From Fusobacterium_C necrophorum (GTDB lineage Bacteria; Fusobacteriota; Fusobacteriia; Fusobacteriales; Fusobacteriaceae): a DNA stretch of 48,288 nucleotides. Shown here one piece after another: positions 7,567-14,898 of this stretch. The notes under the pieces were generated by a model. That model had not been told where the DNA came from. It searched no databases and worked only from the letters and a program-made list of their open reading frames with translations. The stretch is taken from assembly GCF_900104395.1 (NCBI RefSeq), contig NZ_FMXX01000020.1; one strand, 5' to 3'. The position numbers were made by a program, and so were the translations under genes. Within the stretch, counting starts at the first letter, position 1. Each line of letters starts with the position of its first letter.

Positions 7567-9878
7567 CCCAAGCCTCCTTCTCCATGACCTCCTATTCGGA
7601 ATTCTTTTACATAGGGGCAGGTCTTTAAATAATCCAAAATTCCATTTCGCAAAGCACCGGTTCCCTTTCCGTGAATAACGTAAATTTCATGATATCCGTT
7701 CAACAAAGCCCTATCCAGATAGGTTTCCAATTCGTGAATTCCTTCATCCACCATTTTTCCACGTAGATCAATCTCACTTCGTACCGCTATTTTTTTATGC
7801 ACCTGCACTTGATATCTTTTCTCTTTCTTTTCCTCTGTCACTCGAATTTCATCAAAAGGAACTTCCAATTTCAGAATCCCTGCCTGTACCTGTGCACTTT
7901 CTTTCATGGCATTGATTTTTAAAACGGTGGCAAATTGATTGATATTTTTAACAAAGACTCGATCTCCCTCTTTGAAGTTTGCTTTCTTTTTCATTGTTTT
8001 CGTAATGGAAATTGTTTTGTTTTTTTCTTCTTTCAGAGCGGAACTTAGCATATTTAAATTTTTTTGAATTTGTTTTGCCTGCTCTTTGCTGTTTTCTTCT
8101 TTTTGAATTTTTTCAATCAGAGCGGAGGCTTTGGCTCGCATTTCATTCATCATTTTTTCGGAATCTTCATAGGCCTTCTTTAGAATTTCATTTTTTTCTC
8201 TTTCCAAGTTTCTTCTTTCTTCTTCCCATTTTTCCTGATTCATACGAGCGGCTTCTCTTAGTCCTTCCAATTCTGCCTGCATTCTGTCCAAACTTTCCGA
8301 TTTATTTTTAATATTATTGATCATAAGCTCGATTTTTTTATTGTCCTCGCTGATATAACTCTGTGCCCTATCGATAATGTCTTGAGGAACTCCCAAGCGT
8401 TTTGCAATCGTCAAAGCGTTGCTCTCACCGGGAATCCCCATCAAAAGGCGATAGGTAGGAGACAAAGTAGCCGTATCAAATTCCATGGAAGCGGTTTCAA
8501 TCCCCTCCTCATTGTATCCATGTGCCTTTACCTCGCTGTAGTGAGTGGTAATAATAGCATTGCACTTCTTCTCTTTTAAATAATCAATAATAGACATGGC
8601 GAAAGCGGACCCTTCGGTAGGATCCGTTCCGGAACCGAGTTCATCCAATAACACGAGACAATTTCGATGTACTTCCCGTAGAATCTCTTGCAAATTCGTC
8701 ACATGAGCTGAAAAAGAAGAGAGAGACTGCTCTATACTTTGTTCATCTCCAATGTCTGCAAAGACTCCCTGAAAAAATCCAATCTTCGAATGTTCGGAAG
8801 CAGGAATGGGAATTCCGGAAAGAGCCATTAAAGTTAAAAGACCCGCGGTTTTTAGGGCAACCGTTTTCCCTCCCGTATTAGGTCCCGTAATCAATAAAAT
8901 TCTATAATCTTTTCCAATTTCAAAGGTCAAAGGCACCACTTTTTCTTTTGGAATAAAAGGATGCCTCGCTTTTTCCAAATACAGAATTTCCTTTCCCTGT
9001 ATCGTAGGAACATGACAGGCTTCTTCTAAACCGAAATTCGCCTTTGCTTGTAGGCGATCCAGATATAAAATCATAGTCCCTATCTTATACATCTCATCCT
9101 GATGATTTCGAATTTGTTCCGAAAGTCTCAATAAAATCTTTCGAATTTCTTCTTTTTCTTTTGTTTCCAACTCTCTCATCTTATTGTTCAAAGAAACAAT
9201 GGACAAAGGCTCAATGAAAACCGTTTGTCCGCTGGAAGACCTGTCATGTTCAATCCCCTTAATCAAACCCTTAAAATCCACCTTGACGGGAACTACCATT
9301 CTCCCGTCCCGCTCTGTGACAATTCTCTCTTGAAAAGCTGCGGTGATACTGGCTTCCTCGAATAATTCATCAAACTTTCGTCGAATATTTTGAGCCAACA
9401 TTTTCTTATGAATTCGAATGTCCCTTAAATCCAAAGAAGCTTCGTCCTTAATTTGCTTCTCCGAATCCACCGCTTTTGAAATCAAATCTTCTATCAATCG
9501 AAGGGGAGATACCTGCCTCATATAATCCCGTAAAGCCTTGTATTTTCCCAAATCTTCCAACTGTGCCTGAAAAATTCTAAAAAATCGCAAATTCATGTTG
9601 ATATCCCATAGCTCATCTACTTCCAAATAGGTTCCAATAAGCTTTATTTTTTCGGTCAAACTGCAAATATCCTTTAAATGCCTTACATCCAAGCCTCCAT
9701 CATATTGCATAAAATCCATACAATCTTGCACATATACAAACTCCTGTTGTAAGGAACTTAAGTCGTTAAACGGCTTTAAATTCATAATTTCTTCTACATT
9801 GTTTTCAATCACTAAGTAAGTCATTATTTTTTCTTTTAATTTATCAAATTCTAAGACTCGATGACTATGCAAATTCAT
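7542..9878 (-). CDS. mutS2: MutS2 ATPase/endonuclease
   Basis: 778 residues. MutS2 proteins act in recombination control or ribosome collision rescue and not in classical mismatch repair. The N-terminal lever/clamp region lacks the mismatch-reading domain. The ATPase has Walker A GPNTGGKTVALK near residue 330, Walker B LVLLDELGSGTDPTEG and ITTHYSEVKAHG. A long coiled coil (about residues 515-630) follows. The C-terminal Smr nuclease domain has IDLRG and VIHGKGTGALR. It is the first gene of the run down to holB. A -10-like TATAAT is upstream at 9907-9912. Confidence 0.95.
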   Translation of the reverse strand: MNLHSHRVLEFDKLKEKIMTYLVIENNVEEIMNLKPFNDLSSLQQEFVYVQDCMDFMQYDGGLDVRHLKDICSLTEKIKLIGTYLEVDELWDINMNLRFFRIFQAQLEDLGKYKALRDYMRQVSPLRLIEDLISKAVDSEKQIKDEASLDLRDIRIHKKMLAQNIRRKFDELFEEASITAAFQERIVTERDGRMVVPVKVDFKGLIKGIEHDRSSSGQTVFIEPLSIVSLNNKMRELETKEKEEIRKILLRLSEQIRNHQDEMYKIGTMILYLDRLQAKANFGLEEACHVPTIQGKEILYLEKARHPFIPKEKVVPLTFEIGKDYRILLITGPNTGGKTVALKTAGLLTLMALSGIPIPASEHSKIGFFQGVFADIGDEQSIEQSLSSFSAHVTNLQEILREVHRNCLVLLDELGSGTDPTEGSAFAMSIIDYLKEKKCNAIITTHYSEVKAHGYNEEGIETASMEFDTATLSPTYRLLMGIPGESNALTIAKRLGVPQDIIDRAQSYISEDNKKIELMINNIKNKSESLDRMQAELEGLREAARMNQEKWEEERRNLEREKNEILKKAYEDSEKMMNEMRAKASALIEKIQKEENSKEQAKQIQKNLNMLSSALKEEKNKTISITKTMKKKANFKEGDRVFVKNINQFATVLKINAMKESAQVQAGILKLEVPFDEIRVTEEKKEKRYQVQVHKKIAVRSEIDLRGKMVDEGIHELETYLDRALLNGYHEIYVIHGKGTGALRNGILDYLKTCPYVKEFRIGGHGEGGLGCTVVTLK

Positions 9879-9906
9879 TCTTGCTTTCTCTCCCTTTTTT
9901 CTTTCT

Positions 9907-9912
9907 ATTATA
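9907..9912 (-). promoter_or_regulatory. Possible -10 box for mutS2
   Basis: TATAAT on the minus strand, 29 bases before the mutS2 ATG. No good -35 box is seen at 16-18 bases (TTAGAT at best), so this is a weak call. Confidence 0.4.
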
Positions 9913-9987
9913 ACATAAAAGCCTACGAAATCTAAAAGAATTCTTTCCCTCCTTCGTCATAAAATATTCTGATTATTAAAAAATTAC

Positions 9988-10016
9988 TTGAATTTTTCTT
10001 GGCTTAATGATATAAT
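9988..10016 (+). promoter_or_regulatory. Promoter of rpmB
   Basis: TTGAAT (9988-9993), 17-base spacer, perfect TATAAT (10011-10016), 44 bases before the rpmB ATG. It is divergent from the mutS2 promoter region. Confidence 0.75.
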
Positions 10017-10059
10017 TGCTTGTATTATGAAATGTTATATGTAAAAGGGAGGTGCAAAG

Positions 10060-10317
10060 ATGCAAAGATGTGAAATTACTGGTACAGGTATTATCAGTGG
10101 TAATAAAATTTCTCACTCTCACAGATTAACGAGAAGAGTTTGGAAACCGAATCTACAAGTAACTACTATTTTAGTAAATGGAAACCCTATTAAAATCAAA
10201 GTATGTTCCAGAACTTTGAAATCTTTAAAAGGTGCTTCAGAAGTTGAAATCATGAATATTTTAAAAGCAAATGCAGCTACTTTAAGTGAAAGATTAAAGA
10301 AACATTTAAGTAAATAA
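10060..10317 (+). CDS. rpmB: Ribosomal protein bL28
   Basis: An 85-residue large-subunit protein. It begins MQRCEITGTG, then SHSHRLTRRVWKPNLQ, then VCSRTLKSLKG, all typical of bL28. Only two of the four cysteines of the zinc-ribbon form remain (Cys4 and the one in VCSRT), so this looks like a zinc-free or partly degenerate version. GGGAGGT lies six bases ahead of the ATG. It is the only complete plus-strand gene in the window and is monocistronic, with its own promoter and terminator. Confidence 0.96.
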   Translation: MQRCEITGTGIISGNKISHSHRLTRRVWKPNLQVTTILVNGNPIKIKVCSRTLKSLKGASEVEIMNILKANAATLSERLKKHLSK

Positions 10318-10326
10318 GTTCATATC

Positions 10327-10368
10327 AACAATAAAAAAAGACAGATATTACTGTCTTTTTTTATTGTT
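10327..10368. terminator. Rho-independent terminator after rpmB
   Basis: An 18-pair perfect stem (10327-10344 with 10351-10368) and a six-base loop ATATTA. The A and T runs within the stem let it work in both directions. It begins ten bases after the rpmB stop. Confidence 0.9.
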
Positions 10369-10392
10369 TTGAAAAAAGAACCATTTCATTCC

Positions 10393-10437
10393 TGTACTGC
10401 ACCTCCAATCCTGTGATCAAGTTACGGGTGCAGTACA
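10393..10437. repeat. Perfect 11-base inverted repeat between rpmB and the YfcC gene
   Basis: TGTACTGCACC (10393-10403) and its reverse complement (10427-10437) surround a 23-base loop. No T-run follows on either side, so it is not a standard terminator. It lies in the 3' flank of the YfcC-type gene and could be an RNA hairpin at the end of that mRNA or a mobile palindromic unit. I saw no second copy in the window. Confidence 0.6.
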
Positions 10438-10476
10438 TCCTTTCTATTCAAGATAATTTATTTTTCATTTATATTT

Positions 10477-11976
10477 TTATGAAAAATGAAGCAGAGAGGC
10501 TCCTATCATAAAAATAGAACCTAACACGAATAAAATGACCTGGAATTTCCATTGGAATTTTACCCATGTTCCCCATTCCAATCTGGCAACTCCCAACATC
10601 GCCATCAACACTCCTCCGGTTGGCACAATTAAATTGGTAAATCCATCTCCCAATTGGAAAGCTAAGACCGCCACCTGTCTTGTTACCCCCAGTAAATCAG
10701 CTAATGGTGCCATAATCGGCATGGTCAAAGCAGCTTGACCTGAACCCGATACGACAAAGAAATTGAAGCAGGATTGGAAAATATACATAACCCAAGCGGA
10801 AAAAGCGGAATGCATTCCTTCCATTCCGGTTGCAACCCAGTTTAAAATTGTATTTAAAACACTTGGTTCTCCTGCAAAAGTTCCTCCCAATACTAGGACG
10901 ATACCTTTTCCCATTCCTACTACCAAAGCGGCTCCAACCAACTCTTCCGCTCCTTTTCGAAAAGAACTCGCCATATCATTCGTTGTCATATTGTTTAAAC
11001 GGAACAGGACTCCGATTATTCCCGAAACGATTCCCATAATCAAAAATTGTGTTGCAATTTCCGGTAAATAATATCCTTGTTTAATGACTCCCCAAATGAC
11101 CCACACCATTCCTATCACAACAACCAATAATACCAGTTTATGACCTAAGGTAAATTTTTTCCCTTCTGTTGTTTCAAGTTTATAGTCGTCTCGATAATAT
11201 GCATCTGTTTCATAAGCTACTGATAAAGTGGGAGTATTCTTTATTTTTTTTGCATATCTCATCGTAAAAACAGTTCCTACAGCTGTGAAGAAAATCCACA
11301 TAAAAATACGAAATCCGGATCCGGACAATACCGGAATGCCTGCCACCCCTTGAGCCACCGCCACACTGAACGGATTCATCCAAGAAGTTGCAAATCCAAT
11401 TTGAGTGGAACAATAAGTAATCATCAAAGCCGTAATACTGTCATATCCCAAGCCAATAATAATCGGAACGAGAATCATCGCAAAAGGGATCGCCTCTTCT
11501 CCCATTCCGAAAACAGCTCCTCCAAGAGAAAATAGAATAAATACGAGAGGAATAATCAAAATTTCAGATCCTTTTGTCTTACTAATCAAAGCATAGAGCC
11601 CTGTCTCTACAGCTCCCGTCTTTAAAATAATTCCAAAGGCTCCTCCAAGAACCAAGATAAAAGCAACAACTCCTACAGCAGTTCCCCATTTGTCTCCACT
11701 TACCAAACCTTCATAAACATAATTTGTTAGACCGACTTCTCCTCCCGGCTCAAACACTTTAATTCCTTTTATCAATGGCTGCCCTTGTTCATCCAAGGCA
11801 TAGTGGAAACTTCCTGCTATCGGTACGGACTTTGTTTTTTCGCTTCCGTCACTTGCAGTATACGTAATATCTTTCATATCAAAACTTCCTGCTGGAATAA
11901 TATGAGTCAAAGCTCCTGCCAATAAAACAACAAAGAAAATAATCACAAAAGTATCAGGTATCTTCCATTTTTTCAT
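10477..11976 (-). CDS. YfcC/DcuC-type membrane carrier
   Basis: A 499-residue integral membrane protein with about a dozen hydrophobic segments. It starts with a segment ending in IIPAGSFD, a signature of the YfcC / C4-dicarboxylate carrier C superfamily, followed by an extracytoplasmic stretch of about 65 residues. Other family blocks are FGMGEEAIPFAMILVP, GFATSWMNPFSVAVAQG and SGSGQAALTMPIMAPLADL. Members move dicarboxylates or basic amino acids, and the substrate cannot be told here. It lies 57 bases after a D-lactate-dehydrogenase-like gene. A TATAAT at 12019-12024 may give it its own promoter. A small hairpin (10461-10486) overlaps the stop codon. Confidence 0.88.
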   Translation of the reverse strand: MKKWKIPDTFVIIFFVVLLAGALTHIIPAGSFDMKDITYTASDGSEKTKSVPIAGSFHYALDEQGQPLIKGIKVFEPGGEVGLTNYVYEGLVSGDKWGTAVGVVAFILVLGGAFGIILKTGAVETGLYALISKTKGSEILIIPLVFILFSLGGAVFGMGEEAIPFAMILVPIIIGLGYDSITALMITYCSTQIGFATSWMNPFSVAVAQGVAGIPVLSGSGFRIFMWIFFTAVGTVFTMRYAKKIKNTPTLSVAYETDAYYRDDYKLETTEGKKFTLGHKLVLLVVVIGMVWVIWGVIKQGYYLPEIATQFLIMGIVSGIIGVLFRLNNMTTNDMASSFRKGAEELVGAALVVGMGKGIVLVLGGTFAGEPSVLNTILNWVATGMEGMHSAFSAWVMYIFQSCFNFFVVSGSGQAALTMPIMAPLADLLGVTRQVAVLAFQLGDGFTNLIVPTGGVLMAMLGVARLEWGTWVKFQWKFQVILFVLGSIFMIGASLLHFS

Positions 11977-12018
11977 TTTTTACAACCCCTTTTTCATTTT
12001 TTGTTTGATTCCTGATAC

Positions 12019-12024
12019 ATTATA
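12019..12024 (-). promoter_or_regulatory. Possible -10 box for the YfcC-type gene
   Basis: TATAAT on the minus strand, 43 bases before the ATG, with no clear -35 box. The gene may instead, or also, be read from the upstream dehydrogenase promoter. Confidence 0.35.
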
Positions 12025-12033
12025 TCATATTTT

Positions 12034-13023
12034 TTACTTTATTTCATTTTCTAATTCATTTCCCTTTAAAAAAGATTGAATATTTTCCAAGGTCGTAATA
12101 GTAATATCCTGAAATGCCTCCTTCGTAAAGTATGCCTGATGAGAAGTCAGCAAAACATTATTGAAGGAAAGCAATCTTCCTAAAATATCGTCCTCTATAA
12201 TGCTGCTTGACATATCTTCAAAGAAGTATCCGGCTTCCTCTTCATAGACATCAAGAGCTGCCGCTCCCACTTTTTTCTCTTTTAAGGCTTCAATCAAATC
12301 TATGGTGTCAATCAATCTTCCCCTTCCTGTATTTACAAGCATAACGCCGTTTTTCATTTTTTTCATGCTGTCCCGATTGATGAGATGAGTATTTTCTTTG
12401 GTCAAAGGGCAATGCAAAGAAATAATATCGGATTGCCGATACAAAGTCTCCAAATCCACATATTCATAGCCTAACTCCTTGGCAAAGCTTTCATCGGGAT
12501 AGGGGTCGTAGGCGATCACTCTTGCGTCAAAACCTCGCATAATCTTGATAAAAATTCTGGCAATTCTTCCCGCTCCAATCACTCCGATTGTTTTTCTATG
12601 CAAGTCAAAGCCCATCAAACCGTTAATGGAAAAATTCCCTTCTCGGGTTCTCAAGTATGCCTTATGAATTTTTCGATTTAATGTCATAATCAGAGAAGCC
12701 GTATATTCCGCGACAGAATATGGAGAATAAGCGGGAACTCTTACTAATTTAATTCTTCCGTTGATATAGTTGACATCCACATTATTGTATCCTGCACAAC
12801 GCAAAACAATGAGTTTAACGCCATATTCCAATAATTTATCAATAACGGGAGGATTGACAGTATCATTGACAAAAATACTGATAATTTCGTAGCCCTTTAC
12901 AAAGTCCACCGTTTCTTCATTCAATTTTACCTTTAAGTACTTAATATCAAAGCTGTATTTTCCTTTGTAGGCATCAAAATTTTCCTTATCATAAGCTTTT
13001 GCATCAAAAAATAATACTCTCAT
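12034..13023 (-). CDS. ldhA: D-2-hydroxyacid dehydrogenase (D-lactate dehydrogenase type)
   Basis: An NAD-dependent enzyme of the D-isomer-specific family, probably reducing pyruvate to D-lactate. It has the Rossmann motif GVIGAGRIARIF near residue 150, the catalytic Arg in LVNTGRGRLID, Glu in the DVYEEEAGYFF region and His in LLTSHQAYFTKEA. RVPAYSPYSVAEY is typical of LdhA-like members. A GTG at 13032 and ATGs at 13029 and 13023 are in frame. GAGGAG is eight bases before 13023, which gives MRVLFFDAK, the usual start. A promoter and palindrome lie just upstream (13045-13087). The exact hydroxyacid is not certain. Confidence 0.87.
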   Translation of the reverse strand: MRVLFFDAKAYDKENFDAYKGKYSFDIKYLKVKLNEETVDFVKGYEIISIFVNDTVNPPVIDKLLEYGVKLIVLRCAGYNNVDVNYINGRIKLVRVPAYSPYSVAEYTASLIMTLNRKIHKAYLRTREGNFSINGLMGFDLHRKTIGVIGAGRIARIFIKIMRGFDARVIAYDPYPDESFAKELGYEYVDLETLYRQSDIISLHCPLTKENTHLINRDSMKKMKNGVMLVNTGRGRLIDTIDLIEALKEKKVGAAALDVYEEEAGYFFEDMSSSIIEDDILGRLLSFNNVLLTSHQAYFTKEAFQDITITTLENIQSFLKGNELENEIK

Positions 13024-13044
13024 TTTCATCACTCCTCAAAGTTT

Positions 13045-13071
13045 TATTGTTTATCAATATTATAAACAATA
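13045..13071. promoter_or_regulatory. Palindromic operator candidate over the ldhA -10 box
   Basis: Two perfect 10-base arms (TATTGTTTAT and ATAAACAATA) are separated by seven bases. The palindrome covers the -10 box at 13059-13064, so a bound repressor would block the promoter. The half-site TTGTTTAT resembles redox-regulator half-sites, but the spacing differs from the Rex consensus. Confidence 0.6.
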
Positions 13072-13087
13072 AGAAAAAGAAATACAA
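13059..13087 (-). promoter_or_regulatory. Promoter of the ldhA-like gene
   Basis: TTGTAT (13082-13087), 17-base spacer, TATAAT (13059-13064) on the minus strand, 35 bases before the chosen ATG. Confidence 0.7.
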
Positions 13088-13102
13088 TCTTTTTCCGAAA
13101 AT

Positions 13103-13142
13103 AAAAAAAACATTTACCTAATTGTTAGATAAATGCTTTTTT
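13103..13142. terminator. Terminator after rpsR, usable in both directions
   Basis: Stem of 11 bases with one mismatch (13111-13121 with 13125-13135) and a three-base loop. Minus-strand transcripts from rpsR meet a run of eight T after it. A T-run flanks the other side as well. Confidence 0.85.
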
Positions 13143-13160
13143 ATAGATTAATCTTTGCTC

Positions 13161-13379
13161 TTATTTTTCAATTTTTGTATAAGGAATCAAAGCAATATTT
13201 CTTGCTCTTTTGATTGCCTTTGCGATTTTTCTTTGTAGTTTTGCATTTGCTCCTGTTAATCGAGAAGGATTAATCTTTCCCTTGTCAGATACAAATCTTT
13301 TTAACAAATCTACATTTTTGTAATCGATTTCTTCAGCTTTTACTCGAAGTTTCGCTCTTCTTCTTCTGAATTCTGCCAT
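13161..13379 (-). CDS. rpsR: Ribosomal protein bS18
   Basis: A 72-residue small-subunit protein that binds as a pair with bS6. Basic N-terminus AEFRRRRAKLRVK, then IDYKNVDLLKRFVSDKGKI and the conserved RLTGANAKLQRKIAKAIKRAR followed by ALIPYT. It lies 33 bases after rpsF and is followed by a terminator. The single-strand-binding gene ssb, usually between rpsF and rpsR, is absent. Confidence 0.97.
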   Translation of the reverse strand: MAEFRRRRAKLRVKAEEIDYKNVDLLKRFVSDKGKINPSRLTGANAKLQRKIAKAIKRARNIALIPYTKIEK

Positions 13380-13412
13380 TTTTAATACCTCCCTTTTGAT
13401 TTTTAGAAATAA

Positions 13413-13697
13413 TTAGTCTTGCTTTACAATGATATATCGCATTACTTCTTCTGTAATGTTCAATTTAGATTCTACTTCAGCTAATTTAGTTCCATCAATC
13501 TCAAAAGTAGTCAGTACATAAAAACCTGTTTTCTTCTTATCGATTAAATAAGCAAGCTTTCTTTCTCCCCATTTTTCTGTTTTTAGGATATTCGCTCCAT
13601 TTGAAGTCAATAATTCTGAAATTTTTTCAATCACGGAATCTCTTCCTTCTTCTAAAACAGTTGGGTTGATGATGTACATAATTTCGTATTTTTTCAT
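13413..13697 (-). CDS. rpsF: Ribosomal protein bS6
   Basis: A 94-residue small-subunit protein. It starts MKKYEIMYIINPT, with WGERKLAYLIDKKKTGFYV in the middle and VMRYIIVKQD at the end, all standard for bS6. It forms a two-gene operon with rpsR. GGAGGAGGT precedes the ATG. The leader (13698-13761) can fold so that this ribosome site is partly paired, which fits the known feedback control of this operon by the S6:S18 pair. Confidence 0.97.
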   Translation of the reverse strand: MKKYEIMYIINPTVLEEGRDSVIEKISELLTSNGANILKTEKWGERKLAYLIDKKKTGFYVLTTFEIDGTKLAEVESKLNITEEVMRYIIVKQD

Positions 13698-13710
13698 CTT
13701 AATACCTCCT

Positions 13711-13753
13711 CCCTATGGTTTTTGCCCAAGACACATAACGATCTTGAGCAGGG
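13711..13753 (-). promoter_or_regulatory. Structured rpsF leader, candidate S6:S18 autoregulatory element
   Basis: On the minus-strand RNA, TGCTCAAGA pairs with TCTTGGGCA (nine pairs, one G-T). Outside it CCC pairs with the GGG that begins the Shine-Dalgarno region, leaving a one-sided internal loop AAAAACCAT. Known S6:S18 leaders have a hairpin with a CCG trinucleotide. Here ACCA is the nearest match, so this is a candidate only. Confidence 0.5.
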
Positions 13754-13761
13754 TCTTTCGT

Positions 13762-13790
13762 AGTATATCATAACTGTCATTATTTTACAA
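13762..13790 (-). promoter_or_regulatory. Promoter of rpsF-rpsR
   Basis: TTGTAA (13785-13790), 17-base spacer, TATACT (13762-13767). The -35 box lies directly next to the ftsZ stop codon and no terminator fits between, so dcw transcripts probably read through into rpsF. Confidence 0.72.
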
Positions 13791-13791
13791 G

Positions 13792-14871
13792 TTATTTTTT
13801 TCCTCGTAACCAAGGCGGAAGATCAATGTCCCCGTCATCATAGCTTTGTTCTCGATTTTCTAGTGGTCTTTCTTCTTCCTGATTCTCTTGTGGCTTTAAG
13901 TTGATAAAAGGCTCCGATTCTTGTGTTTCATCTACGAAATTATTTGCAATAACCGTCACAAGAACCTTATCCCCTACATCTGGATCCACAACCAATCCGA
14001 ACATAACATCTTCCGCTGTTTTACCGGCCGCGTCCCGTACTGTTTCTGAAATTGTTTGAGCTTCCATCAAAGTAATATCCGGAGACCCTGTAATATTAAT
14101 TAAAATCTTGCTAGCCCCTTGAATAGATTTTTCCAATAGAGGAGATTGTAACGCTTTTTCCGTTGCTTTCATCGCTCGATTTTCTCCCTCACCCTCTCCA
14201 AAACCTAATACAGCAATTCCTGAATTTAACATAGTTGCTCTGACATCTGCAAAGTCCAAGTTAATCAAACCGTTTCCTATCATCAAATCAGCTACTCCAC
14301 GAATCCCTATTTTTAAAATGTTATTGGCTTCTTTGAAAGCATTTTGTAAAGTAATTGTCTTATCTGGTAATTCGAATAATTTATCATTGGGAATAACAAC
14401 CAAAGCATCCACGGTTTCTTTTAATTGTCGAACTCCCAAATCCGCATTGTTCTTTCTTTTCTTTCCTTCAAAGGAAAATGGTCTTGTTACAATCGCTACT
14501 GTCAAAATCCCTAACTCTTTTGCCACTCTGGCAATGACAGGAGCCGCTCCGGTTCCAGTTCCTCCTCCCATACCGGCGGTAATGAATAACATATCCGTCT
14601 CTTCCAATAATTGTTTTATCTTATCAATATCTTCTTCCGCTGCTTGCTTTCCAATCGAAGGATCTGCTCCGGCTCCCAGACCTCTTGTTAATTTTTCTCC
14701 TAATTGTAAACGGGAATCAGCTAAAGATTTATTTAAATCTTGGGAATCTGTATTTGCTGCAATATATTCTACTCCCCCAACTCCAGAAGAAATCATGTCA
14801 TTAATGGCATTCCCTCCAGCACCTCCTGCTCCTAATACTTTGATTTTTACTAAATCTTGCTCTATTAACAT
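13792..14871 (-). CDS. ftsZ: Cell division protein FtsZ
   Basis: A tubulin-like GTPase that forms the division ring. It has VLGAGGAGGNAIN near residue 13, the tubulin signature GMGGGTGTGAAP near 105 and the T7-loop region NLDFADVRATM. The C-terminal tail DLPPWLRGKK matches the conserved peptide that binds FtsA. The linker is short, about 45 residues, giving 359 residues in all. The ATG at 14871 has GAGG eight bases upstream. A GTG at 14880 is an alternative start with GGAG five bases away. It is the last gene of the dcw cluster. Confidence 0.97.
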   Translation of the reverse strand: MLIEQDLVKIKVLGAGGAGGNAINDMISSGVGGVEYIAANTDSQDLNKSLADSRLQLGEKLTRGLGAGADPSIGKQAAEEDIDKIKQLLEETDMLFITAGMGGGTGTGAAPVIARVAKELGILTVAIVTRPFSFEGKKRKNNADLGVRQLKETVDALVVIPNDKLFELPDKTITLQNAFKEANNILKIGIRGVADLMIGNGLINLDFADVRATMLNSGIAVLGFGEGEGENRAMKATEKALQSPLLEKSIQGASKILINITGSPDITLMEAQTISETVRDAAGKTAEDVMFGLVVDPDVGDKVLVTVIANNFVDETQESEPFINLKPQENQEEERPLENREQSYDDGDIDLPPWLRGKK

Positions 14872-14898
14872 ACCTTTCACCTCTTCTCCTTCTCTAAT

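Noticed and set aside
13045..13071. Firm assignment of the ldhA palindrome to Rex
   Set aside because: The half-site is similar but the arm spacing does not match the 18-base Rex consensus, so the regulator is left unnamed.
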